Below, one piece after another: positions 26,607 through 34,234 of a DNA stretch of 34,234 bases. The notes beneath the pieces were generated by a model. The model was not told where the DNA came from. It ran no database searches and worked only from the letters and a program-made list of their open reading frames with translations. This stretch comes from a virus. Location of the stretch: positions 1-34,234 of the IMG/VR virus record IMGVR_UViG_3300050026_000033; one strand, given 5' to 3'. Position 1 is the first letter of the stretch; each line of letters starts with the position of its first letter. Both the position numbers and the translations under genes were made by a program.

Positions 26607-27467
26607 ATGATTAAGAAAATACTTTTATCAATATTACTTTTACTGACCTTTGCAGTTCCTTCTTTCTCAGCCACTTATTACGGAGTCAAAGGAAACAGCA
26701 ACTGGAACTCCGGCAACTGGTCAACAACGGCGGCCAAAGGTGCTTTTAGGACAGGTTCTGCCATAACTCCTACAGCTACGGATGATTGTATTCTTGATGA
26801 CTGGACGAGTAATGGCGGCGGTGTAGTATGGACAGTTAACGCAACGACTTGTGTTTGTAAGACTTTAACCATGACTGGCTATGCTGGTGATCTGGCTTTC
26901 ACTGCAGGCCAGACTCTTGGCATATCTGGTAACATTACTTTTGCGAATACTCATACATTATCGGGAACAGGGACTTTACAACTAAAAGCCGCAGGAACAA
27001 TTACAATGGCTGGGTTAACATTTCCAGGCTCAGTTATGACTGTTGATACTGCAACATATACTCTTGCAGGAGATCTTAATATTACAGGTAATTTAAATAT
27101 TGGAGCGGCTACTCCAACCTTTGCAGGTGCATATAATATCACTTGTGCTGCTTTTTACTTTTACGGAACGACACTGACTTTAGTTTCTGGGCAAACGCTT
27201 ACCGTTTCAACAACACTTAACCTTGATTCAGGCGCAGGTGTCTCAGTTGCAACAATTAAGTCATCAACTGCGTCCTCTGATACATATTTACACTTTAATG
27301 GTCTTGCTTCTGCTAGTAGGGTTGTTGGAATGACTTTTACCGATGTTAATGCTGCCCATGCTTTAGATAACTGGTACGGCGGAACTCTTACACGCACAAC
27401 AGGAATAACGAATAGGACCAGTGCTGATATAGGGGGAGTTAGCGGAGGTGGAGCATGTGGATTCTAG
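26607..27467 (+). CDS. Exported beta-repeat adhesin-like protein
   Basis: This gene encodes 286 residues from the ATG at 26607, three bases after the upstream stop with AGAGGAA before it; the longer frame from 26535 overlaps the previous gene. Signal peptide: IKKILLSILLLLTFAVPSFS-A. The mature protein has repeated short strands with Gly/Thr turns (LTMTGYAGDLAFTAGQTLGI then NITFANTHTLSGTGTLQLK), as in right-handed beta-helix or autotransporter passenger repeats. The first 60 residues have Trp-rich GNSNWNSGNW. No catalytic motif. Likely a fibre or adhesin part related to its neighbours. Confidence 0.7.
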   Translation: MIKKILLSILLLLTFAVPSFSATYYGVKGNSNWNSGNWSTTAAKGAFRTGSAITPTATDDCILDDWTSNGGGVVWTVNATTCVCKTLTMTGYAGDLAFTAGQTLGISGNITFANTHTLSGTGTLQLKAAGTITMAGLTFPGSVMTVDTATYTLAGDLNITGNLNIGAATPTFAGAYNITCAAFYFYGTTLTLVSGQTLTVSTTLNLDSGAGVSVATIKSSTASSDTYLHFNGLASASRVVGMTFTDVNAAHALDNWYGGTLTRTTGITNRTSADIGGVSGGGACGF

Positions 27468-29275
27468 TAAAAAAAATAGTATTTGTACTAATCTGTTTAC
27501 TCTTATCTTCTCAGGCGTGGGGAGTTTGCACAGGAGGAGGCACATCCTGCACAAAATCAAGCACGACATATACCTGCACAGATGCTTCTTATGGTTGTAT
27601 TCAAGACGCTGTCACAGCCGCAACGACAGGTGATACAATTAATGTAACTGCAACTGGCACAGTCTCATGGCCTACCAGTGCAGTAACTATACCAGCAACT
27701 AAATCTTTAAATATCGTTGGCCCCGGTGCATCAAACCTAACTATAATCCAAACTGGAGATTGGGCTTTTACTATTGGTTCAGGAACTTCTGCGTACATGG
27801 GAACTTTATTAGACCCATCAACAAGAATATCCGGCTTCTATTTTAAATCTCCTGTTACAGATGTAAGTTACTCTTCCATCGCCGCTTATGGCACTGGATG
27901 GAGAGTACATCATTGCACGTTTGAGGCGGTTAAATCAGAGACGCAAGGAAACGGTCAAGAATTTGTATTCGCCGCATCTAATTCTACTGGTGCTTATGCC
28001 TCAAGCGGTTTAGTAGATAACAATATTTTCACTAACGGAGGGGCAAGTTGTGGTGGAGGGTCTAATTTTGCCGCAATGGGTGCGATCTGGGACACCGCAT
28101 TAGACTTGGGAACAATCAACGGAATATATATAGAAGATAACACATTCCTCAATCCGTCAACAACTGCGGTACGCAGAACAGGTGACTGTGCCGCTGGCGG
28201 ACGTTTAATCATGCGCTATAATACTTTTGGAAATAATAAAATTGAAGCTCACGGACTACAGACACGATCAGGGCGTGGTACAAAAAGTTGGGAGTTTTAC
28301 GGGAATGTTCTGTCAACAAACTGGTTGTCTGGACTTGGTTTCCAGCCATTAGCGGGAACAGGAGTCGTATTTTATAACGGATGGAATGAAGTTTCTGGTT
28401 CAATCCCAGCTTACCCTATAGCCTTTGGACACGAAAGAAGTGTTTACCAATCAATATGGGGGGTATGTGATGGAAATCCTGGAGACCCTGCGGGATGGGA
28501 TGGGAATACCAGCCCATCCTCGACATATCATGGCTGGCCTTGCCGTGACCAGATAGGAACAACTACAGATGCATCTTTGTTCAGCGACCCTGCGGGAGCA
28601 GGCCCAGCACAAACTTTAGCACCTGCTTATGTTTGGGGTATAAGAAATTTAACTCATAGTGCAAATGTTGCCGCTGGTATAAGATACGGCAGGACAAGTA
28701 CTGAAGGAATCCATGTAAAAGAGAATAGAGATTATTTCACACAACGCTCAGCGGCCTTCACTGGCGCAAAAGGTGTTGAGGGCGGAGATACCACCAGTGG
28801 TGTAGGTTGTGGTACTCTCGCTAATCGCCCGGTAACTTGCACGGTGGGCGTTGGATATTGGGCTACAGACCAATCCTGTACTGATCTGACCGGAATGATT
28901 GGAGCAACCCCTGGAACGCCTATTTCCGGCACTCTTTATAAATGCACCGCAACAGACACTTGGACTTCTTATTATACGCCGTACACTTATCCCCATCCAT
29001 TGAGAACAGATGAAGCCATGCCCTCTTACAATATAACCGTATCACATACGGGAACGGGGTGTTCTCTTGATGACGGCGTTCATGCTGTTTTGACAGGTGG
29101 TTCGTATAATTCCGTATTGACTTTAAACAATGGCTGGAAAGGAACGTGGGCGGGAACGTGTGGTGCTACGGGCGCGGGAACGGATAGTCAGGCTTATACA
29201 AAATCACCAACAGCAGATTGCACGGTGTCTTTTGCCTGTTCCGCAATACCTATCCTACCGTGGGTAGCACCATAA
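27455..29275 (+). CDS. Exported right-handed beta-helix protein
   Basis: This 606-residue protein overlaps the previous gene by 13 bases; GGAGGTGG is the ribosome binding site. Signal peptide: LVKKIVFVLICLLLSSQAWG. The mature N-terminus is Cys-rich (VCTGGGTSCTKSSTTYTCTDASYGC), followed by a pectate-lyase-like opening, IQDAVTAATTGDTINV, and SLNIVGPGASNLTII. Coils such as RVHHCTFEAV, SGLVDNNIFTNGG and NGIYIEDNTFLNP continue the beta-helix. The C-terminal 90 residues form an Ig/repeat-like domain ending in TKSPTADCTVSF. It could be a tailspike or depolymerase, but no catalytic residues can be named. Confidence 0.78.
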   Translation: MWILVKKIVFVLICLLLSSQAWGVCTGGGTSCTKSSTTYTCTDASYGCIQDAVTAATTGDTINVTATGTVSWPTSAVTIPATKSLNIVGPGASNLTIIQTGDWAFTIGSGTSAYMGTLLDPSTRISGFYFKSPVTDVSYSSIAAYGTGWRVHHCTFEAVKSETQGNGQEFVFAASNSTGAYASSGLVDNNIFTNGGASCGGGSNFAAMGAIWDTALDLGTINGIYIEDNTFLNPSTTAVRRTGDCAAGGRLIMRYNTFGNNKIEAHGLQTRSGRGTKSWEFYGNVLSTNWLSGLGFQPLAGTGVVFYNGWNEVSGSIPAYPIAFGHERSVYQSIWGVCDGNPGDPAGWDGNTSPSSTYHGWPCRDQIGTTTDASLFSDPAGAGPAQTLAPAYVWGIRNLTHSANVAAGIRYGRTSTEGIHVKENRDYFTQRSAAFTGAKGVEGGDTTSGVGCGTLANRPVTCTVGVGYWATDQSCTDLTGMIGATPGTPISGTLYKCTATDTWTSYYTPYTYPHPLRTDEAMPSYNITVSHTGTGCSLDDGVHAVLTGGSYNSVLTLNNGWKGTWAGTCGATGAGTDSQAYTKSPTADCTVSFACSAIPILPWVAP

Positions 29276-29320
29276 GCAGGCGGCGGTCACACAGGCGGAA
29301 TACATTAAGGAGAAGGGCGA

Positions 29321-29617
29321 ATGTCCGATTTTAATATTGAACTGAACGAAAATGAGATAGCGCATATGTCTGATACGAATAAGCTTAATACTCTTTTAAA
29401 AGTAGCTTATTTGAATCATAAACTCTTAGATGAACACGGGAAAATCATCTTCGGAAATGGAGACCCTCAAGCAGGATTATGTTTTAAGCTTGAGGAACAT
29501 AAAAAAATACTAGATAGGCATGACTCAATCTTTAAGTGGATGGTTGGTCTGTTTACAGCGGGAATAATAGCTGCTATGACTGCTGTTTTTAATTTATTTA
29601 GATATCATAAAGGGTAG
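29321..29617 (+). CDS. Small C-terminally anchored membrane protein
   Basis: This 98-residue protein has a very strong ribosome binding site (AAGGAGAAGGG). A hydrophilic helical N-terminus is followed by IIFGNGDP and one transmembrane helix, IFKWMVGLFTAGIIAAMTAVFNLF (about residues 70-92), with a basic end. Similar arrangements (soluble part, GNG..., tail anchor) occur in phage lysis-cassette and superinfection proteins. Holin-like or spanin-associated roles are possible but not proven. It begins the block of lysis-type genes. Confidence 0.6.
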   Translation: MSDFNIELNENEIAHMSDTNKLNTLLKVAYLNHKLLDEHGKIIFGNGDPQAGLCFKLEEHKKILDRHDSIFKWMVGLFTAGIIAAMTAVFNLFRYHKG

Positions 29618-29653
29618 ATAAAAGAAGTTGAACCTTTAACATTAGGAGGATTT

Positions 29654-29803
29654 ATGTATTTAGTATTAATTATTATCTTAGTTCTTTTATGTATAGGCGG
29701 ATTTCCAGTTTGGCCTCACAGTGCAAATTGGGGATATTACCCCAGCGGTGGAATTGGATTAATCGTTATCATTTTAATAATCGTTTTGCTATTGAGAGGG
29801 TGA
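29654..29803 (+). CDS. DUF3309 family small membrane protein
   Basis: This 49-residue protein (LVLIIILVLLCIGGFPVWPH, then SANWGYYPSGGIGLIVIILIIVLLL) carries the DUF3309 signature: a hydrophobic helix, the PxWPHS loop, WGYxPSGG and a second hydrophobic helix. It has an AGGAGG ribosome binding site at 29644-29649. It should be an inner-membrane hairpin. DUF3309 is common in proteobacterial genomes but has no known function; its presence in a phage lysis region suggests a host-derived gene or a holin-like use. Confidence 0.85.
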   Translation: MYLVLIIILVLLCIGGFPVWPHSANWGYYPSGGIGLIVIILIIVLLLRG

Positions 29804-29804
29804 T

Positions 29805-30221
29805 ATGAACGGAGCAATCGTACGACTTGAACATTCAATTCAAGGTGATTTAGGAGCATGGCTCTTTGATGGAGTAATTTTCTGTTTTACTTTGCAGCCG
29901 GATGAAACCGATGCAGGGAGATTCCATTTACCGGCGGGGGATTATATCTGCACGAAATACAATAGCCCCAAGCATGGCATGACCTTTATCATCCATAGAC
30001 CGGAAACGCCTGTATCCGTCGACGGGCATGATTATCTCGAAGTCCACGCAGGTAATGACATTGAAGATACTCTGGGCTGTACGGTCATCGGTTCTTCCGT
30101 AGGCAAATTAAAAGGAGACAGGGCTGTATTGAACAGCGGCTTGACATTTCAACTCTTTCAGGAGTATACTAAAGACGTTGATTCGTTTACACTGAAAATC
30201 ATTGACTGTTATACAGCGTGA
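29805..30221 (+). CDS. DUF5675 family protein, probable lysis enzyme
   Basis: This 138-residue protein has the DUF5675 outline: an early VRLEHS...GDLGAWL strand set, FCFTLQPDE, PAGDY, a central YLEVHAGNDIEDTLGCTVIGSS with conserved His/Gly/Cys, and a closing FQLFQ helix. Family members lie in phage lysis cassettes and have been suggested to act on peptidoglycan. The HAGN...GC element resembles L,D-transpeptidase active-site text, but activity is unproven. No other endolysin is seen in the window, so this is the best candidate for cell-wall cleavage. Confidence 0.75.
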   Translation: MNGAIVRLEHSIQGDLGAWLFDGVIFCFTLQPDETDAGRFHLPAGDYICTKYNSPKHGMTFIIHRPETPVSVDGHDYLEVHAGNDIEDTLGCTVIGSSVGKLKGDRAVLNSGLTFQLFQEYTKDVDSFTLKIIDCYTA

Positions 30222-30229
30222 GGTGAATT

Positions 30230-30604
30230 ATGAAAGACTTTTTCTTAACTAAAATATTACAATATTTAAGCCGCCGTTTTGACGGCTATAAAACCTACGC
30301 CGGCGCCGCGGGAAAAGCACTTGCTGGCCTGGGAACTCTCATTAGCGGAATTATCGGACTAATCGGTATTGCATTCCCCGACCAAGGTCTGCCCCAAATG
30401 GACATACAATCCGCACTAGGACTTATTGGCGCGGGTGCTTTTGCCATCTCGTCAGGTCTCTCAAGTTATGGCGTAGGTAAAAAACTCGATAAAGCGGCTG
30501 ACCAAAGAGTTGCAATATCAGAGACAGCCCAGAATCAAAGAATTGACATAGCAGCCATAGCTCAGACTGATACAACTCGTGCCGGTGGATTAGCACCGCG
30601 GTAG
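30230..30604 (+). CDS. Two-helix membrane protein, holin-like
   Basis: At 124 residues, the N-terminus (ILQYLSRRFDGYKTYAGAAG) is followed by two hydrophobic helices, ALAGLGTLISGIIGLIGIAF and SALGLIGAGAFAISSGLSSYGVG. These are separated by a short PDQGLPQ loop. A charged helical tail (KKLDKAADQ) follows. The F/LDGYKTY start and two-helix shape are common in phage proteins annotated as holin-like or small membrane proteins in lysis cassettes. It lies right after the DUF5675 gene. GTGAGG is the ribosome binding site. Confidence 0.65.
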   Translation: MKDFFLTKILQYLSRRFDGYKTYAGAAGKALAGLGTLISGIIGLIGIAFPDQGLPQMDIQSALGLIGAGAFAISSGLSSYGVGKKLDKAADQRVAISETAQNQRIDIAAIAQTDTTRAGGLAPR

Positions 30605-30614
30605 AAGTAAAAAG

Positions 30615-30779
30615 ATGTTACTAAAAGACTTATTTAATAAATTCAAGAAGTGGCTTGCTTACAAGCCTGAGGATGTTCAGCTTTCGGGGCCACCTGATCC
30701 TGACGAATTTACTGCCAGAGAAATGCCGACACCGAAGGATGACATAACGAGCATAGGCTCAATTAAAATTAAATTCTAA
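30615..30779 (+). CDS. 54-residue hypothetical protein
   Basis: A short frame between the holin-like gene and the last gene of the operon. It starts with a basic amphipathic helix (LLKDLFNKFKKWLAYK), then a Pro/Asp/Glu-rich section (SGPPDPDEF), and ends SIGSIKIKF. The ribosome binding site (GAAGTAAAAAG) is weak. Its length, codon use and position without overlap support it modestly. It could be a peripheral membrane peptide. Confidence 0.5.
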   Translation: MLLKDLFNKFKKWLAYKPEDVQLSGPPDPDEFTAREMPTPKDDITSIGSIKIKF

Positions 30780-30799
30780 ACATGAAAGGGGAAAGAACT

Positions 30800-31114
30800 A
30801 TGAGTTGGGCAACAGTTTGGGAAGAAATGAAAAGTTGGTTTGTAAACGAAGGCAAAGAACTGGAAGAAGAAATGGGGCCTTTTGTAAAGACGTTTGCCAG
30901 TGCAATCGGTCAGGCTACATTGACCGCCGCCACTAAAGCTGTGGCAGTTTTTGCAGCACAAGAACTCACCGGAGTAGCAAAGCAGGCGGGAGCCTATAAT
31001 CAGATCGTGAACGACCTTAAAGATCAGGGATTGACAGCTGCGGTTAGCCTTGTGAATGATTCTATTGGTGTGGCTTTGGCAAAACTTAAAGCGACTCCTC
31101 CGGCGGCAAGCTAA
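30800..31114 (+). CDS. Hypothetical 104-residue helical protein
   Basis: The start at 30800 is chosen because AAAGGGGAA (30786-30794) lies at good spacing; an ATG at 30782 lies upstream of that site. The protein is helical: TVWEEMKSWFVNEGKELEEEM, then an Ala-rich amphipathic middle (ASAIGQATLTAATKAVAVFAAQEL) and a final helix. No domain is recognised. It ends the plus-strand operon 10 bp before the bidirectional terminator. Confidence 0.6.
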   Translation: MSWATVWEEMKSWFVNEGKELEEEMGPFVKTFASAIGQATLTAATKAVAVFAAQELTGVAKQAGAYNQIVNDLKDQGLTAAVSLVNDSIGVALAKLKATPPAAS

Positions 31115-31124
31115 CAGCAATAAA

Positions 31125-31152
31125 AAAGGCGGGATTTAATCGTCCCGCCTTT
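31125..31152. terminator. Bidirectional Rho-independent terminator
   Basis: AAAGGCGGGA (31125-31134) and TCCCGCCTTT (31143-31152) form a perfect 10-bp stem with an 8-base loop. On the minus strand it is followed by a T6 run, which makes it strong for the terminase gene; on the plus strand the tail is shorter (TTTGCTTTATT). It lies between convergent genes and should stop both transcripts. Confidence 0.92.
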
Positions 31153-31193
31153 GCTTTATTCGGTTGTTGCGTCTTTAGCGCGGATTCATAAGC

Positions 31194-33722
31194 CTACCTC
31201 CATTCTGCGAACGGATTATATTCATGAACGTGTCTTTCTCTCTGAGTAAGAAGTTCTCTCTCTGTCATCCTCGGAGCCACGGGAAAAGCAAAGGTCAAAG
31301 CCAAAGCATCCGCTAAATCAGGAGAACGTCCAAGCCTCTTTTTAACCTGATCCTTGTCCTCAAGAATTATCTTGCCGTTAGTGAAAGAATAGGTCGGTGT
31401 CGTCATTTCAGCTACAAGTTCAGGAATAGGCGGCAACATACCACCACCCTTCACCCAATCAGCCATTGCAAACCACATCTCAGCCCGTTTGTTTCGATAT
31501 CGCGGATCAATTGCTGGCCCGTGGAACTGAACGCCCAAAGGATGATAACCGGCTGTATGTAGATTATCAATCACACCGTGTCCCCAATGGCCGGTATCGT
31601 CTATAAAAAAAGCGTCGCACTCCCAATCTTTCTTGATGACAGCGCATTTAGCGGCTATGTCAGTTGTTCTAACCTGCCGCATTATCGTAGGCATCCCTGC
31701 AAAAAGCCCTTGCCGCGGAAAGATAACAGTTCGATCATCGCCAAACCTTGCAACATCAATCCCTAACACTCTGCCAGCCCACTCAAATTGATCTGCCTTT
31801 AAATGTACTTTCATCGCCGCTTCGACTTCTTCAATACCCAGTAAAGCATTAAAACCTTGCGGCGGGAACAGACCAAGGATTGTAGCCATTACCCAGGGAT
31901 TCTCTCTCCCGTGAGTTTCGATCTGTTCTTTGGCGTAGTCTATTGAAACGCGACTTGTCCTGTTTGGATCTTCAGGGTCAGCGGTAACAGTGACCACTTT
32001 CCATTGTCCTCTTAGCGTATTGCAGATTTGATATAATAATCCGTTTGTTGATGTAGGATTTCCACCAGTCGCAATTAAAGCATCTTTAGGATCGCCTGTG
32101 AATATTTGTTCTGCAGCCCTCCCTACGGCAACGGCCATATCTCCAATTTCATCGAGTAGAATAAAAGGGTATTTGCTATGCAGTCCCGACAATGCCCTAC
32201 CGATAGCGTCCGCATCGGCATCTTTAGCGTAAGACCGCGCAGATAAAAACCAAGTCTCTGGATGGTCTTTTGCTTGTATTCTTTCCTTGTGCCACTCGAA
32301 GGCATTACTTAGGTAGGTTGATTGTGATTGCCACTTAGAGAGTTCCGGCCAGAGGTTATCTGAGAGATTATCTTTTGTAATTGATAGTGCCGCGCCTTTT
32401 GGATGTTCTCCCTTATCGGCAAAACATGACAGCCTCCACCAACCGATGAGAGCGAGAACCATTGTGTTATGAGTGCATATAAAATCGTTTGTAAGATAAC
32501 ACTGTGATTCGTGGGCTACTTGAATACACATAGATTCCGCATCTTTTATCTGTTCAATCTTATCGATAAATCGCGTTAGATACCGTTGTTGTGGTAAAGT
32601 CCACCGTTTTGATTTTCTTTCTACCTTGAAAGGATTAAACGGTAGAGCTAACGTTACGCGATAACAAGTACGGCATATTATTTTTTCACCAGTTATTTTA
32701 TCTTTATATGAGCCCTGTTTTTCTCTTATCCTACCCGCTACCCCACCTAGAGACCTTACAAGCCATGCCACATCTGCCACAAGCTTCCGGGAAGTGCAAT
32801 CAAAACTAATATTATTATCTGTAGAGATACAACCATCAGTATCAAGTAATCCAGCGAGAATGTCCTTTCTTTGTTGGATTGATGATTGCTTGTAAAGAGG
32901 TGGAATAAACCGTTCATGGCTGCCCAATTCTGATAAGCCCAGATCCCTCAACTCTTTTAAAATCCCATAAATAGTGATATTTTTTCCTTCATTGGTGCGC
33001 CGTGTTGTATATCCTCTTTCAATAACTTCATTGTCGATTTCCGCGTCCATCCACGATGCGCTGCTTGTTTTTCTACAACCATCACCCAACCACGCACCCA
33101 AAACATAAGGATCTAAACTTAGATCAATACGGGGAAGTATCACGGCTGCTTGCGTTGGAATTTCAAATTGCCTTCTCGTTTTTCCATCGTTTGATTTATT
33201 GCGTGTTATGATTTGTTCTAAACTTATAACTGACCACCCATCAGCGGGAGTTCGCCAGTGTCTTTGGCTGATAGCAAGAGCCTCTTTCTTATCGCTCCAT
33301 TTACCACCACGCTGCTTTACGTGCCGCCTTTCGGTACGTCCGCGAACTTTCCATAGATGTTCGCGGCAACATTCTGTTTCTGATCCATCATTGAAAGTAA
33401 CACGAAAAACAGGAATAATACCCTGCATAAAAGTATGTAGAATTATCGTTTGAGTTCCATCGGGTGCAAAAACACTGTCCCCCGCTTTGAGATCACCCCA
33501 CCGGCGAAGACCATCGGGTGTATTTAGCAACATATTTACTGGTTGCGCTTTGCCGGGGCCGGTGCAAGCCTTCATAGCTACACGATTATTACCGGGCAAT
33601 GAATCAATAACTTCTTGTTGCCACTTGTCTAAAACGACATTAGGCCAGTTATCAGCAATAAACTTAGAAGCTGATTTGCGCCAGCTTTGTATTTTTTCTC
33701 TTGCCTTTTCAAGTGTGGTCAT
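31194..33722 (-). CDS. terL: Terminase large subunit containing an intein
   Basis: This gene encodes 842 residues, of which 361 are intein, so the mature protein is 481. The exteins form an ATP-driven packaging motor with an RNase H-like nuclease. The Walker A motif ACTGPGK is at residues 52-58, completed by Thr420 after splicing. Walker B is FILLDEIGD (D524, E525). Nuclease acidic residues are GIDVARFGDD (D656), FFIDD (D708/D709) and SPDLADAL (D802, D805). The protein cuts and pumps DNA through the portal. It is on the strand opposite to all other core virion genes. There is no clear ribosome binding site before the ATG. Confidence 0.95.
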   Translation of the reverse strand: MTTLEKAREKIQSWRKSASKFIADNWPNVVLDKWQQEVIDSLPGNNRVAMKACTGPGKAQPVNMLLNTPDGLRRWGDLKAGDSVFAPDGTQTIILHTFMQGIIPVFRVTFNDGSETECCREHLWKVRGRTERRHVKQRGGKWSDKKEALAISQRHWRTPADGWSVISLEQIITRNKSNDGKTRRQFEIPTQAAVILPRIDLSLDPYVLGAWLGDGCRKTSSASWMDAEIDNEVIERGYTTRRTNEGKNITIYGILKELRDLGLSELGSHERFIPPLYKQSSIQQRKDILAGLLDTDGCISTDNNISFDCTSRKLVADVAWLVRSLGGVAGRIREKQGSYKDKITGEKIICRTCYRVTLALPFNPFKVERKSKRWTLPQQRYLTRFIDKIEQIKDAESMCIQVAHESQCYLTNDFICTHNTMVLALIGWWRLSCFADKGEHPKGAALSITKDNLSDNLWPELSKWQSQSTYLSNAFEWHKERIQAKDHPETWFLSARSYAKDADADAIGRALSGLHSKYPFILLDEIGDMAVAVGRAAEQIFTGDPKDALIATGGNPTSTNGLLYQICNTLRGQWKVVTVTADPEDPNRTSRVSIDYAKEQIETHGRENPWVMATILGLFPPQGFNALLGIEEVEAAMKVHLKADQFEWAGRVLGIDVARFGDDRTVIFPRQGLFAGMPTIMRQVRTTDIAAKCAVIKKDWECDAFFIDDTGHWGHGVIDNLHTAGYHPLGVQFHGPAIDPRYRNKRAEMWFAMADWVKGGGMLPPIPELVAEMTTPTYSFTNGKIILEDKDQVKKRLGRSPDLADALALTFAFPVAPRMTERELLTQRERHVHEYNPFAEWR
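32466..33548 (-). mobile_element. Class 3 intein with LAGLIDADG homing endonuclease
   Basis: The intein covers residues 59-419 of the terminase precursor (361 residues), inserted exactly between Lys and Thr of the Walker A motif. It starts with Ala (AQPVNMLLNTPDGLRRWGDL), not Cys or Ser, and ends FICTHN before Thr+1. Class 3 inteins are defined by a Trp-Cys-Thr set, and all three are present: Trp124 two residues after block B His122, Cys399 at block F position 4, and Thr417 before the terminal His418-Asn419. The endonuclease part has both LAGLIDADG helices (LGAWLGDG 208-215; LAGLLDTDG 289-297) with their Asp residues, so homing activity is probably intact. Cys399 is the expected branch nucleophile. 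Confidence 0.93.
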
Positions 33723-33767
33723 TAGTTAAGTTATAGATTTATTAAATCAGCCTTCAAATTCGATTCC

Positions 33768-33796
33768 TATTTACTACTTTTGACCATCTTTGTCAA
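33768..33796 (-). promoter_or_regulatory. Candidate promoter upstream of terL
   Basis: On the minus strand a perfect TTGACA (33791-33796) is followed by a 17-bp spacer and a weak -10 TAAATA (33768-33773), about 45 bp before the terminase ATG. TTGAC and GTCAA form an inverted repeat across the -35 region (33780-33796), a possible operator. The weak -10 keeps confidence moderate. Confidence 0.5.
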
Positions 33797-33847
33797 GTCT
33801 TAAATCAGCACAACTCCTAGTTTAACCTCCTCAAGTTATTTCACTTA

Positions 33848-34228
<381 letters not shown>

Positions 34229-34234
34229 ACCGGA

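Overview
This window is the virion-building half of a tailed phage with a short, T7-like tail (podovirus). It most likely infects a Gram-negative bacterium: five consecutive genes carry Sec signal peptides, the packaging and capsid proteins resemble the Bordetella phage BPP-1 group (Bbp16, Bbp17 and Bbp19-like), and the small DUF3309 protein is typical of proteobacteria. I cannot name the host. The sequence is not recognisable as a described phage and looks like a metagenomic contig. No replication, integration, repressor or reverse-transcriptase gene is present, so either the contig is partial or the rest of the genome lies elsewhere.

Layout. The left end (1-761) carries two minus-strand genes: a partial basic protein and a four-cysteine zinc-ribbon protein. 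A divergent control region (762-1010) follows, with a consensus promoter on each strand and an inverted repeat beside each. From 1011 to 31114 everything is on the plus strand in one tightly packed, largely overlapping late operon: small terminase subunit; a cluster of very small proteins; an HNH homing endonuclease; portal; Bbp19-like protein; scaffold; major capsid protein; capsid cement protein; a four-gene module of glycosyltransferase-like and methyltransferase proteins; tail tubular proteins A and B; a module with a gp13/GNAT-like protein, an ATP-grasp-like protein and a second GNAT-like protein; three internal virion (ejection) proteins; five exported fibre/adhesin-like proteins; and a lysis-like cassette of membrane proteins around a DUF5675 protein. 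A perfect hairpin at 31125-31152 ends the operon and also terminates the gene coming from the other side. That gene, on the minus strand, is the large terminase subunit, interrupted in its Walker A motif by a LAGLIDADG-bearing class 3 intein. The right end holds a 126-residue Gly-X repeat protein made almost entirely of one hexanucleotide pattern.

How it fits together. TerS, TerL and the portal package DNA into a capsid built on the scaffold from the Bbp17/Bbp16-like proteins. The TTPA/TTPB-like proteins form the tail stub and the three internal virion proteins are ejected at infection. Set among these core genes are at least seven enzyme-like genes (Rossmann/DUF115-like, two methyltransferases, a family 2 glycosyltransferase, an ATP-grasp fold, two GNAT-like folds), which suggests that virion parts or a cell-surface polymer are chemically modified during assembly. 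The most unusual feature is the fibre locus (23277-29275), where a clear T7-gp17-type collagen fibre and four further proteins all begin with export signals, although tail fibres are normally assembled in the cytoplasm. Homing elements lie in or beside three packaging genes: the TerL intein, an HNH gene upstream of the portal, and an HNH remnant downstream of TerS.
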